A stretch of 15,994 nucleotides of DNA, from NCBI GenBank assembly GCA_029243845.1, contig JAQWRF010000199.1, forward strand, positions 1 through 15,994. The letters run 5' to 3'. A program made the translations under genes and the position numbers. The stretch is from Planctomycetota bacterium. Lineage in GTDB: Bacteria > Planctomycetota > UBA1135. The notes beneath the pieces are model-generated. The model searched no databases. It worked only from the letters and a program-made list of their open reading frames with translations, and had not been told where the DNA came from. The first letter of the stretch is position 1, and the number at the start of each line of letters is the position of its first letter. This document shows, piece after piece, positions 7,523 to 14,394 of the stretch.

Positions 7523-10500
7523 ATGTTAGAAAAACTATTTTCCGTCTTTTTACGCGAGCGCTTTGTGTTCTTCTTGAGCATTTTCGCCATTGTGCTGGTT
7601 GGCCTTTCGGTATCCCCATTTGACAACAAAGTCGTTGACAACAGTATCATTCCGCGCAATCCGATTGCTGCTGATGCAATACCCGACCTCGGTGAAAACC
7701 AGCAAATTGTATTCACGCAATGGGAAGGGTCGTCGCCGCGTGATATCGAAGATCAAATCACTTATCCATTGACGATCGCTTTGCAGGGCATCCCGAAAGT
7801 CAAGACGGTGCGCTCGTACTCGATGCTGGGTTTCTCAAGCATCTATGTGATCTTCGATGAAGATGTCGACTTTTATTGGTCGCGTTCACGGATTCTAGAA
7901 AAATTAAACTCGCTTTCATCGGGCACTTTACCAGAAGGCGTAAGTCCGAAATTAGGGCCGGATGCCACCGGGCTTGGCCAAGTTTATTGGTACACCTTAG
8001 AAGGCGTAGATAAAAACGGCGAAGTGATTGGCGGCTGGGACTTGCACGAATTACGCAGTCAGCAAGACTGGTTTGTGCGCTATGCCCTATCGTCCGTAGA
8101 AGGTGTTTCTGAAGTTGCCTCAGTGGGTGGATACGAGCAAGAGTACTTAGTCGAAGTCAACCCCGTTGCACTACAAGCTTTCAATGTTGATTTAAAAGCT
8201 GTGCAGCAAGCGGTAAAAGACTCTAACAAAGAAGTGGGCGCCGGTTTAATTGAGATGAACAACGTCGAATATGTCCTGCGCGGCCGCGGTTGGATTAAAG
8301 ACATTAAAGACATCGAGCAGGCCCCTCTTTTCGCTCGCGACGGCACCCCGCTCCGCGTAAGTGATGTTGCCCATGTTGCACTGGGTCCGGCAATGCGCCG
8401 TGGTGCGCTAGACCGTGGCGGCGAACAAGTTGTGGGCGGTGTAGTGACAGCGCGTTATGGCGAAAACCCGCTAATGGTCATCCGTGGCGTTAAAGAAAAA
8501 ATTGCGAGTCTTGAAGCAAGTATGCCGACACGTATTTTGCCTGACGGTCGCAAATCTACTTTGAAGGTTATTCCTTTTTATGATCGTTCGGTCTTAATCC
8601 GTGAAACACTAGGGACACTCGAGCACGCATTGAGCCTAGAAATCATCGTTACGATTATTGTCATTTTGACCATGCTGATGCACCTACGCGCGGCATTATT
8701 GGTTTCATTGACCATCCCGATTAGTGTGCTCGGCGCATTCGGCTTAATGAAATTATTCGCCGTTGAAGCCAACTTAGTTGCACTTGCAGGTATCGCGATT
8801 GCCATCGGCACTATTGCGGACATCGGAATTGTGCTTACCGAAAACATCCTGCAGCATTTGCGGCGACTCAAACCGAACGAATCGCGCTTCGATGCCATCC
8901 GCAATGCAAGCGTTGAAGTCGGTTCGGCGATTATGACTGCGATGCTCACGACGATACTTGGTTTCTTGCCCGTCTTTACTATGACTGGCGCTGAAGGAAA
9001 GTTGTTTAGCCCACTGGCTTACACGAAGACCTTTACTTTGATAGCCGCTATTGTCGTCACCTTGATTTTGACGCCGATTTTAGCCTACTGGTTGTTTAGA
9101 AGGCCAAACCGAAAACCGGCTGCGGCGCTCACCACGCGTTTGCATAAAGCCAGTATCGCGATAATCGTAATTGCATTATCCATGCTGCTAGCCAAGCACT
9201 GGTTACCTCTTGGATTAGGTAGTTCGTATCTGCTCAACTTTGTGTTTGTAGGCTTGCTGCTGTTTCTGTTGATTGGCGGCTTCATGCTCTTTCACAGGAT
9301 GTATGAAAGGATTTTGTCCTGGTGCTTACGTTTCAAGTTACTGTTTCTATGCTTACCGCTGGCTGCAATTTCATGGGGCGCAAACATAGCCTCCGAAATG
9401 GGACGTGAGTTTATGCCGGCATTGGACGAAGGTTCGTTTTTATATATGCCAACAACCATGCCTCATGCTTCGACTCAGCACAACGCGGAGACTATCGCTA
9501 AACTTGACCGCGCGATAGAGGGCATCCCTGAAGTGAAATACGCCGTAGGCAAAATAGGACGCGCCAATACTCCGCTAGATCCGGCCCCGATGTCGATGGT
9601 AGAAACCATCATTGAATACTACCCGGAATACACCCAGCTCGATGACGGCAGCTACCAACGCAACTGGCGCGATCACATTAAAAACTCTGATGACATTTGG
9701 GATGAAATCATTGCTGCCACTAAATTCTTAGGTGTGACTTCGGCGCCAAAACTACAACCTATAGAGACGCGCTTGGTCATGTTGCAGTCCGGCATGCGCG
9801 CACCGATGGGTTTAAAGGTAGCGGCTCCTAATATAGAGCTGCTAGAAGAAGCATCGTTGCTCTTTGAAAAGCATCTTAAGAATGTAGATAGCATTCGTGA
9901 AGAAACGGTTTTCGCCGACCGCGTAGTGGGTAAGCCCTATCTCGAAGTTGAAGTGCGACGCGATGATGCTGCCCGCTATGGCATTTCAGTAGCGCAAGTA
10001 CATCATCACCTACAATCCGCCATGGGTGGTATGAAAGTCACGCAAACAGTAGATGGCCGTGAGCGTTATTCGGTACGGGTGCGTTACCCGCGCGAGCTAC
10101 GCAGCAGCCCAGCGGACGTTCTTGATTTGATGATACCGATGAGCAACGGCAATCTGATTCCGTTGGCGCAACTTGCGGACGTCGAATACCGTCGTGGCCC
10201 GATGGTGCTAAAAACAGAAGACACTTTCTTGACTGCCTACGTCATCTTTGACAAGAAGGAAGGCTATGCGGAAGTGGATGTCGTTGAAAACGCTCAAGAT
10301 TATTTAGCAGCCATGATCGCCAATGGCACCCTGCAGCCGCCAACTGGCGTCACCTGGAAATTCGCTGGAAGCTACGAAAACCAAATTCGCGCCAATGCTA
10401 CTCTGAAAATTGTTTTACCGATTGCATTGATTCTTATTTTACTGTTACTGTATTTTCATTTCAGTTCGATCAGTTTAACGGGCATGGTTTTCTCTGGCGT

Positions 10501-10996
10501 ATTCGTCGCATGGTCGGGCGGATTCATTTTACTCTGGCTCTATAACCAGCCATGGTTTTTAGACTTTGACGTCTTCGGGCATTCCATGCGCGAGCTATTC
10601 TCCGTGCAGCCTCTTAATTTATCCGTCGCCGTGTGGGTAGGTTTCTTGGCGCTATTTGGCATTGCCACCGATGATGGCGTGGTAATGGGCACCTACTTAA
10701 AACAGAGTTTTGAGAAGGCCACCATTAAAACGAAACAAGACATTCGTAATGCCGTAATCGCTGCAGGTAAGCGCCGCGTCGGCCCGTGTTTGATGACAAC
10801 GGCAACCACCATCTTGGCACTGTTACCCGTCATCACTGCAACGGGGCGCGGTGCTGACTTGATGCTGCCTATGGCGATTCCGTCCATCGGCGGCATGCTG
10901 CTCGCGATGTTAACGATGTTCGTGGTACCTGTTATGTTTTCGTTGTATCACGAATTGGCTCTAAAGCGCTCATCTAAATCAAGCCAGTCGCGATAA
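7523..10996 (+). CDS. cusA: CusA-like Cu(I)/Ag(I) efflux RND permease
   Basis: The inner-membrane proton-driven pump of the heavy-metal RND family, 1157 residues (E. coli CusA has 1047). It opens with the first transmembrane helix (about 13-33) and the porter motif DAIPDLGENQQIVF. The proton-relay helix reads GIAIAIGTIADIGIVLTENI (Asp433). The periplasmic domain keeps three methionines at the positions of the CusA metal site: Met642 (FLYMP), Met692 (SMVET, 50 residues later as in CusA) and Met753 (LVMLQSGM), which supports monovalent Cu/Ag rather than Zn/Co/Cd. An extra segment after TM6 holds two further hydrophobic stretches (about 541-564 and 569-590). TM10-12 include GIATDDGVVMGTYL and PMAIPSIGGM. 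The last 49 bases are also coding sequence of the convergent nucleotidyltransferase. Confidence 0.94.
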   Translation: MLEKLFSVFLRERFVFFLSIFAIVLVGLSVSPFDNKVVDNSIIPRNPIAADAIPDLGENQQIVFTQWEGSSPRDIEDQITYPLTIALQGIPKVKTVRSYSMLGFSSIYVIFDEDVDFYWSRSRILEKLNSLSSGTLPEGVSPKLGPDATGLGQVYWYTLEGVDKNGEVIGGWDLHELRSQQDWFVRYALSSVEGVSEVASVGGYEQEYLVEVNPVALQAFNVDLKAVQQAVKDSNKEVGAGLIEMNNVEYVLRGRGWIKDIKDIEQAPLFARDGTPLRVSDVAHVALGPAMRRGALDRGGEQVVGGVVTARYGENPLMVIRGVKEKIASLEASMPTRILPDGRKSTLKVIPFYDRSVLIRETLGTLEHALSLEIIVTIIVILTMLMHLRAALLVSLTIPISVLGAFGLMKLFAVEANLVALAGIAIAIGTIADIGIVLTENILQHLRRLKPNESRFDAIRNASVEVGSAIMTAMLTTILGFLPVFTMTGAEGKLFSPLAYTKTFTLIAAIVVTLILTPILAYWLFRRPNRKPAAALTTRLHKASIAIIVIALSMLLAKHWLPLGLGSSYLLNFVFVGLLLFLLIGGFMLFHRMYERILSWCLRFKLLFLCLPLAAISWGANIASEMGREFMPALDEGSFLYMPTTMPHASTQHNAETIAKLDRAIEGIPEVKYAVGKIGRANTPLDPAPMSMVETIIEYYPEYTQLDDGSYQRNWRDHIKNSDDIWDEIIAATKFLGVTSAPKLQPIETRLVMLQSGMRAPMGLKVAAPNIELLEEASLLFEKHLKNVDSIREETVFADRVVGKPYLEVEVRRDDAARYGISVAQVHHHLQSAMGGMKVTQTVDGRERYSVRVRYPRELRSSPADVLDLMIPMSNGNLIPLAQLADVEYRRGPMVLKTEDTFLTAYVIFDKKEGYAEVDVVENAQDYLAAMIANGTLQPPTGVTWKFAGSYENQIRANATLKIVLPIALILILLLLYFHFSSISLTGMVFSGVFVAWSGGFILLWLYNQPWFLDFDVFGHSMRELFSVQPLNLSVAVWVGFLALFGIATDDGVVMGTYLKQSFEKATIKTKQDIRNAVIAAGKRRVGPCLMTTATTILALLPVITATGRGADLMLPMAIPSIGGMLLAMLTMFVVPVMFSLYHELALKRSSKSSQSR

Positions 10997-11640
10997 GTTT
11001 CCATTGACTTCCAAAAGCCATCGTGCTTGAAGGCCATTAGCTCTGAGACAGCCGCTAGTTTTTCTAGCGGCTGTCTTTCTAGTATTAAGTTCACGTCATC
11101 ATTCAAATATTCAAACACCGCTTTATCCATCACGAAAAAGCCAGCGTTGATCCATTGGTTCTGCTGCACGTCTTTCTCGCGAAAAGAGCGCACGCAACCC
11201 GCTCCATCTAAATCAAGCAAACCATAATCCGAGCGTGGATGGACTGTTGTTAGTGTCGCAATTTTGCCGTGCCCACTATGAAACTCAACCAATTTGCTGA
11301 GGTCTACATCCGAGAGCGCGTCGCCGTAACACAAAAAAAACGGCTCCTGCAGTAAGTCGCGTACCTGCCATAAACGCCCACCGGTCATGGTCTCTTCGCC
11401 GGTATCGACCAACTCGACGTTCCAGTCGCTAGGGACATCGGCATGGTCAAAATAATCTCTTATCTCACCGCCTCTATGCCCCAAACACAATATAAAAGAC
11501 TTGTAATTGGATTCAGCGAAATGGTCCATCAAACGATGCACTAGCGGGCGTCCAGCTATATCCAGTAAGGGTTTAGGCGCATCGGCAACTGCGCCGCGAA
11601 TGCGCGTCCCTTTGCCTCCACACAAGATTACTGCTTTCAT
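10948..11640 (-). CDS. Sugar-1-phosphate nucleotidyltransferase, RfbF (glucose-1-phosphate cytidylyltransferase)-like
   Basis: Transfers an NMP from an NTP to a sugar-1-phosphate to make an activated sugar for LPS or exopolysaccharide. The 230 residues begin with the nucleotide-binding signature CGGKGTR (7-13) followed by KPLL (23-26). YGDALSDVDL (105-114) holds the metal-binding Asp. LVDTGEETMTGGRL (78-90), HGKIATLT, the INAGFFVM motif and FW.SMETYRDWL (209-220) are all characteristic of RfbF rather than RmlA or GalU. It is about 27 residues shorter than E. coli-type RfbF, mainly in the 65-78 region, so the nucleotide and sugar could differ; heptose-phosphate guanylyltransferase (HddC-like) is a possible alternative given nearby hldD. 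ATG 11640 has a -10 element 7 bases upstream. Its 3' end overlaps cusA by 49 bases and contains a hairpin serving the opposite strand. Confidence 0.85.
   Translation of the reverse strand: MKAVILCGGKGTRIRGAVADAPKPLLDIAGRPLVHRLMDHFAESNYKSFILCLGHRGGEIRDYFDHADVPSDWNVELVDTGEETMTGGRLWQVRDLLQEPFFLCYGDALSDVDLSKLVEFHSGHGKIATLTTVHPRSDYGLLDLDGAGCVRSFREKDVQQNQWINAGFFVMDKAVFEYLNDDVNLILERQPLEKLAAVSELMAFKHDGFWKSMETYRDWLDLDERFRANS
11046..11078 (+). terminator. Perfect 13-bp hairpin, probable terminator of the efflux operon inside the opposing gene
   Basis: AGACAGCCGCTAG (11046-11058) is exactly repeated in inverse at 11064-11076 with a 5-base loop of Ts, so the stem is 13 perfect pairs plus a possible G-U closing pair (11045/11077). 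It lies 50 bases after the cusA stop. On the + strand the stem is followed by a short tract (ttctag) with few Ts, so a strong stem compensates for a weak U-run. The bases also encode the conserved QPLEKLA region of the minus-strand nucleotidyltransferase. On the minus strand there is no following T-run. Confidence 0.6.
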
Positions 11641-11647
11641 TTAGTCT

Positions 11648-11653
11648 AGTATA
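11648..11653 (-). promoter_or_regulatory. -10 element (TATACT) of a probable leaderless promoter for the nucleotidyltransferase
   Basis: On the minus strand TATACT (5 of 6 consensus) is followed by seven bases (AGACTAA) and the ATG at 11640, placing the expected transcription start at the start codon. No Shine-Dalgarno motif or clear -35 hexamer is seen in the 52 bases shared with the divergent GH8 gene. Confidence 0.5.
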
Positions 11654-11676
11654 TAAAGTTATTTGCCATAAATACC

Positions 11677-11682
11677 GATAAT
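11677..11682 (+). promoter_or_regulatory. -10 element (GATAAT) for the GH8 gene
   Basis: GATAAT (5 of 6 consensus) ends 10 bases before ATG 11693, so the leader would be only about 2-4 bases. ATTACT at 11681-11686 (gap of 6) is an alternative. Neither leaves room for a ribosome-binding site, and none is visible. Confidence 0.4.
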
Positions 11683-11692
11683 TACTCTGTCC

Positions 11693-13018
11693 ATGAACCC
11701 AATTCGCTTAACCTCGATTGCTCTGGCGGCGCTGCTCTGTGTGCAGTGCCTGCCGGTATCTGACGTTAACGGCCAGCGTTCCAGCTCTGCAGTGTCGGTT
11801 CGAGATGAGGCCCCGCCACATATTGGGGTAAATTTACCACCGAACTATCCCTTCCCGCAACATACCACCTATCAAACAGGGATTATTCAGCCAAGCCGAT
11901 ATTCGCAAGCGCAGCTCGATCAGCACACCAGTACCTATTACTTTAATTGGATAAGCCACTACCTTTGGCAGAAAGGCAATGAAGCTGACGGCCATCCCCG
12001 TTATCGCATATCATCTGGATGGAGCATCTATGACGCAACGGTTTCTGAAGGTCAAGGATATGGCATGCTGTTCACCGCACTCATGGCAGGTGAAGACGTA
12101 GACGCTAGAAAATATTTCAATGGTTTGTATGAGTTTGTCATCGATCACCCTACGACTAATAACTTACACATGATGGACTGGTATGTTCCAGAACACGAAG
12201 GCAGCGATCAATGGGGCAATGACTCGGCCTTTGATGGTGATTGCGATATCGCCTACGCACTACTCATAGCTGAAAAGCAATGGGGCAATAACACACGCTT
12301 TGATTATCACACTGAAGCCATTAATCGTATTGCCGCCCTGAAAACAGTAATTGGCCCGAATTCCAAGTTGCCGATGTTAGGCGATTGGGTTGACCCCTAT
12401 GGCAGCCAATGGAACGAGCACTCATCGCGGCCGTCCGATTTTATGATTGGTCATTTCCGCGCCTTCGCTATAGCTACCGGTGATCCATTCTGGGATGACG
12501 TTATCGATGCATGCTTAATAACTAGTGCCCAAGTCTCACAAGACTTCAGCTTGCATCCGCATTTATTGCCAGACTTCATCGTCGAGCAGTGGTCTGGCGC
12601 GACGACATACAAGCCTGCCTACCCATATTTCCTCGAAGGACCTAATGATGGCAACTACGGCTGGAACGCCCTGCGCTACCCTCTTCGCTATACCGGCGAC
12701 GCCATCTTTTCCGGTGACACGCGCACCTTGCAGCCGATGCGTGACATTAGCTTATGGATTCACAACCAAACCTCAGGCGATCCCTATGGCATCGCCGCGG
12801 GCTATGACATGAATGGCGCACCGATATACGGCGGGCCGTCCTACGCACCAGAATTTTCTTGTGGGTTCGCAGTTGCTGCAATGACTGACCCTAATATGCA
12901 AATTTGGATAGACGATTTATACGACACCTTCTACCAATCATCTCTCGGCTACTATTCCGACTCGTTGGTGATGCTGTCTATGTTCTTGCTCAGTGGCAAT
13001 TGGTGGCTACCGTACTAA
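11693..13018 (+). CDS. Exported glycoside hydrolase family 8 enzyme (cellulase/chitosanase/xylanase type)
   Basis: Hydrolyses a beta-1,4-linked polysaccharide, probably in the periplasm or outside the cell. It has 441 residues with a hydrophobic N-terminus (IALAALLCVQC, about 8-19) consistent with a Sec signal; the cysteines do not form a good lipobox. The GH8 hallmarks are visible: VSEGQGYGM with the presumed acid Glu119, followed by HMMDWYVPE and SAFDGDCDIAYALL (179-191), which carries the conserved substrate-binding Asp residues. Later NYGWNALRYPLRYTGDAIFSGD matches the NA.R.P.R motif of the family. I cannot tell cellulase, chitosanase, lichenase and xylanase apart. No bcsA/B genes are nearby, so assignment to BcsZ is not supported. 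Its stop codon overlaps that of the convergent hldD. Confidence 0.85.
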   Translation: MNPIRLTSIALAALLCVQCLPVSDVNGQRSSSAVSVRDEAPPHIGVNLPPNYPFPQHTTYQTGIIQPSRYSQAQLDQHTSTYYFNWISHYLWQKGNEADGHPRYRISSGWSIYDATVSEGQGYGMLFTALMAGEDVDARKYFNGLYEFVIDHPTTNNLHMMDWYVPEHEGSDQWGNDSAFDGDCDIAYALLIAEKQWGNNTRFDYHTEAINRIAALKTVIGPNSKLPMLGDWVDPYGSQWNEHSSRPSDFMIGHFRAFAIATGDPFWDDVIDACLITSAQVSQDFSLHPHLLPDFIVEQWSGATTYKPAYPYFLEGPNDGNYGWNALRYPLRYTGDAIFSGDTRTLQPMRDISLWIHNQTSGDPYGIAAGYDMNGAPIYGGPSYAPEFSCGFAVAAMTDPNMQIWIDDLYDTFYQSSLGYYSDSLVMLSMFLLSGNWWLPY

Positions 13019-13995
13019 AGATAGCAATCATCTTGCTCTAAATAGTTGAGCACATAATCCCTGACGCCATCTTCTAACGACGTGGCTGGTTTACTGAAAC
13101 CGGCTTCCTGCAGCTTACTCATATTGGCTTCTGTAAAGTACTGATACTTATCGCGAATTTCGACAGGCGTATCGACAAACTTAATTTTCGGCTGCTTGCC
13201 CATCGCCGAGTAAACGGCATTTGCTAAATCTAAAAAGCTACGCGCTTGACCCGTTCCAGCGTTGTACAAACCCTGCACCTCAGGATTGTCTAGAAACCAT
13301 ATCATCATGTCGACGATATCCTTGACATAAACAAAATCGCGTAACTGTCCGCCATCACTGTATTCTGAGTTATGCGAACGGAATAAAATCGCATCTTCGC
13401 CAGCGCTAATTTTCCCGTGTAGTTGATGCACTACGCTACGCATATTTCCTTTATGGTATTCATTTGGCCCATAAACGTTAAAGAACTTAAGCCCGACACA
13501 CTGCGGAGGCAACGAGCCGCCACTGCGCAGTACGCGCGCGATACGGCGATCGACTACATGCTTCGACCAACCATATGCATTGAGTGGTGACAAACTTGCC
13601 AAAGCATCGATGGCGTCGTCATCACAGAAACCATTACTGCCATCTCCGTAAGTTGCGGCTGAAGACGCGTAGAGAAAACGCACCTTATTTAATCCGCACC
13701 AGCGAAATAGATCGAGGCTGAGGCGCACATTGTTTTTAACGATTGCATCGACGTTGGCTTCGGTGGTCGCAGAAATCGCGCCCATATGAAACACCGCTTG
13801 CACGTCATCCTCACGACCTTTCAAAAAATCAAACAGATCTTCAGGGCGGACCACGTCGTACAATTCGCGCTTGGCAATATTGCGCCACTTGTTGTCTTCG
13901 CCCAACCAATCAACCACCACAAGCTCGTCGCGCTGTTCTAGAGCTTTGAGCAAGTTACTGCCGATGAATCCGGCGCCGCCTGTGACGATTATCAT
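13015..13995 (-). CDS. hldD: ADP-L-glycero-D-manno-heptose 6-epimerase
   Basis: Converts ADP-D-glycero- to ADP-L-glycero-beta-D-manno-heptose, the last step in making the LPS inner-core heptose donor. The 326 residues match HldD (RfaD) through their length: TGGAGFIG cofactor motif (5-12), KWRNIAKRELYDVV near 36-49, YASSAATYG (109-117), catalytic YGWSK (Tyr141, Lys145), GLKFFNVYGPNEYHKGNMRS, LRDFVYVKDIVDM, LYNAGTGQARSFLDLA and KYQYFTEANMSKL. The K(W/F)RN..K segment and GPNEYHKG resemble the alphaproteobacterial form more than the enterobacterial one, as far as I remember these. The ATG has TAGAAT 6 bases upstream. Its stop overlaps that of the GH8 gene. Confidence 0.94.
   Translation of the reverse strand: MIIVTGGAGFIGSNLLKALEQRDELVVVDWLGEDNKWRNIAKRELYDVVRPEDLFDFLKGREDDVQAVFHMGAISATTEANVDAIVKNNVRLSLDLFRWCGLNKVRFLYASSAATYGDGSNGFCDDDAIDALASLSPLNAYGWSKHVVDRRIARVLRSGGSLPPQCVGLKFFNVYGPNEYHKGNMRSVVHQLHGKISAGEDAILFRSHNSEYSDGGQLRDFVYVKDIVDMMIWFLDNPEVQGLYNAGTGQARSFLDLANAVYSAMGKQPKIKFVDTPVEIRDKYQYFTEANMSKLQEAGFSKPATSLEDGVRDYVLNYLEQDDCYL
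13084..13105 (+). terminator. Weak hairpin within hldD that might end the GH8 transcript
   Basis: GCTGGTTT (13085-13092) pairs with AAACCGGC (13097-13104), an 8-bp stem with one G-U wobble and a 4-base loop (actg), about 70 bases past the GH8 stop. Only TTCC follows on the + strand, so the U-run is poor. It is listed because the two other convergent junctions show stronger hairpins in the same kind of position; it may be chance. Confidence 0.2.
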
Positions 13996-14001
13996 CTAGG
14001 T

Positions 14002-14007
14002 ATTCTA
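14002..14007 (-). promoter_or_regulatory. -10 element (TAGAAT) of a probable leaderless promoter for hldD
   Basis: On the minus strand TAGAAT (5 of 6 consensus) is followed by ACCTAG (6 bases) and the hldD ATG at 13995. The expected transcription start coincides with the start codon. No Shine-Dalgarno motif is present. Confidence 0.5.
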
Positions 14008-14035
14008 ATGCCGCGCACAATCTGGCGCACGCGAG

Positions 14036-14041
14036 TACAAT
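14036..14041 (+). promoter_or_regulatory. -10 element (TACAAT) of a probable leaderless promoter for yciH-plsC
   Basis: TACAAT (5 of 6 consensus) is followed by 8 bases (atccgtct) and the ATG at 14050. A transcription start 7-9 bases after the hexamer would fall on or next to the ATG. No Shine-Dalgarno motif is present, and this promoter decides the start of the yciH gene against the longer frame beginning at 14008. Confidence 0.5.
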
Positions 14042-14049
14042 ATCCGTCT

Positions 14050-14385
14050 ATGAGTTCTGATAATCCCTTTAGAGACTTGTTCGCAAAAGCCGGCATCGAA
14101 GGCACCACCGACGACCCCGATTCATTGCCCGATCTAGACAAAAACGGCGACGAAATCAAGGAAGTAGTGTTGGGCTACGAGCGGCGTGGGAGTGGCAAGG
14201 TCATTACTACCGTGCGTGACATCCCCGCGGAGAAGATGGATGAAACCCTTAAGTTCATCAAGAAAACTCTAGGCACTGGCGGCAGCATCGACAGCGACCT
14301 GTTGGTTATTCAGGGCGACCGTCGCGCTCAGCTCACTCGATTCTTTGAAAAGCAGGGCATCCGTGTGCGTGGCGACCGCGAATAA
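14050..14385 (+). CDS. yciH: YciH, bacterial SUI1/eIF1-family translation initiation factor homologue
   Basis: A small ribosome-binding protein of the eIF1/SUI1 family; E. coli YciH has been reported to affect start-codon and initiator-tRNA selection in vitro and to act as a stress-related translation regulator. The 111 residues have a short variable N-terminal arm (about 1-35, acidic) and then the SUI1 domain: EVVLGYERRGSGKVITTVRDIP, a helix (EKMDETLKFIKKTLG), and TGGSIDSDLLVIQGDRRAQL, matching the GTGG...I.IQGDHR core of YciH, and a final helix with RVRGDRE. ATG 14050 is preferred over an upstream ATG at 14008, which lies in the divergent promoter region and adds a non-family N-terminus. 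plsC follows closely, so the two form an operon. Confidence 0.88.
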   Translation: MSSDNPFRDLFAKAGIEGTTDDPDSLPDLDKNGDEIKEVVLGYERRGSGKVITTVRDIPAEKMDETLKFIKKTLGTGGSIDSDLLVIQGDRRAQLTRFFEKQGIRVRGDRE

Positions 14386-14394
14386 TTGCAATTC

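Noticed and set aside
8578..8949. 123-residue open frame on the minus strand inside cusA
   Set aside because: It is a shadow of the transmembrane helices of cusA with no start signal or family resemblance.
10862..10896. Imperfect 13-position stem near the end of cusA that could stop the nucleotidyltransferase transcript
   Set aside because: It has one mismatch, one wobble, a 9-base loop and no T-run on the minus strand; it lies in conserved CusA codons, so chance is likely.
3835..10996. Metal block as a transposon or genomic island
   Set aside because: No transposase, integrase, terminal inverted repeats or target-site duplications are visible; only the gene context suggests insertion.
14008..14049. 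Upstream ATG for yciH giving 14 extra residues
   Set aside because: The extra residues are not typical of the SUI1 family and lie across the promoter hexamer that serves ATG 14050.
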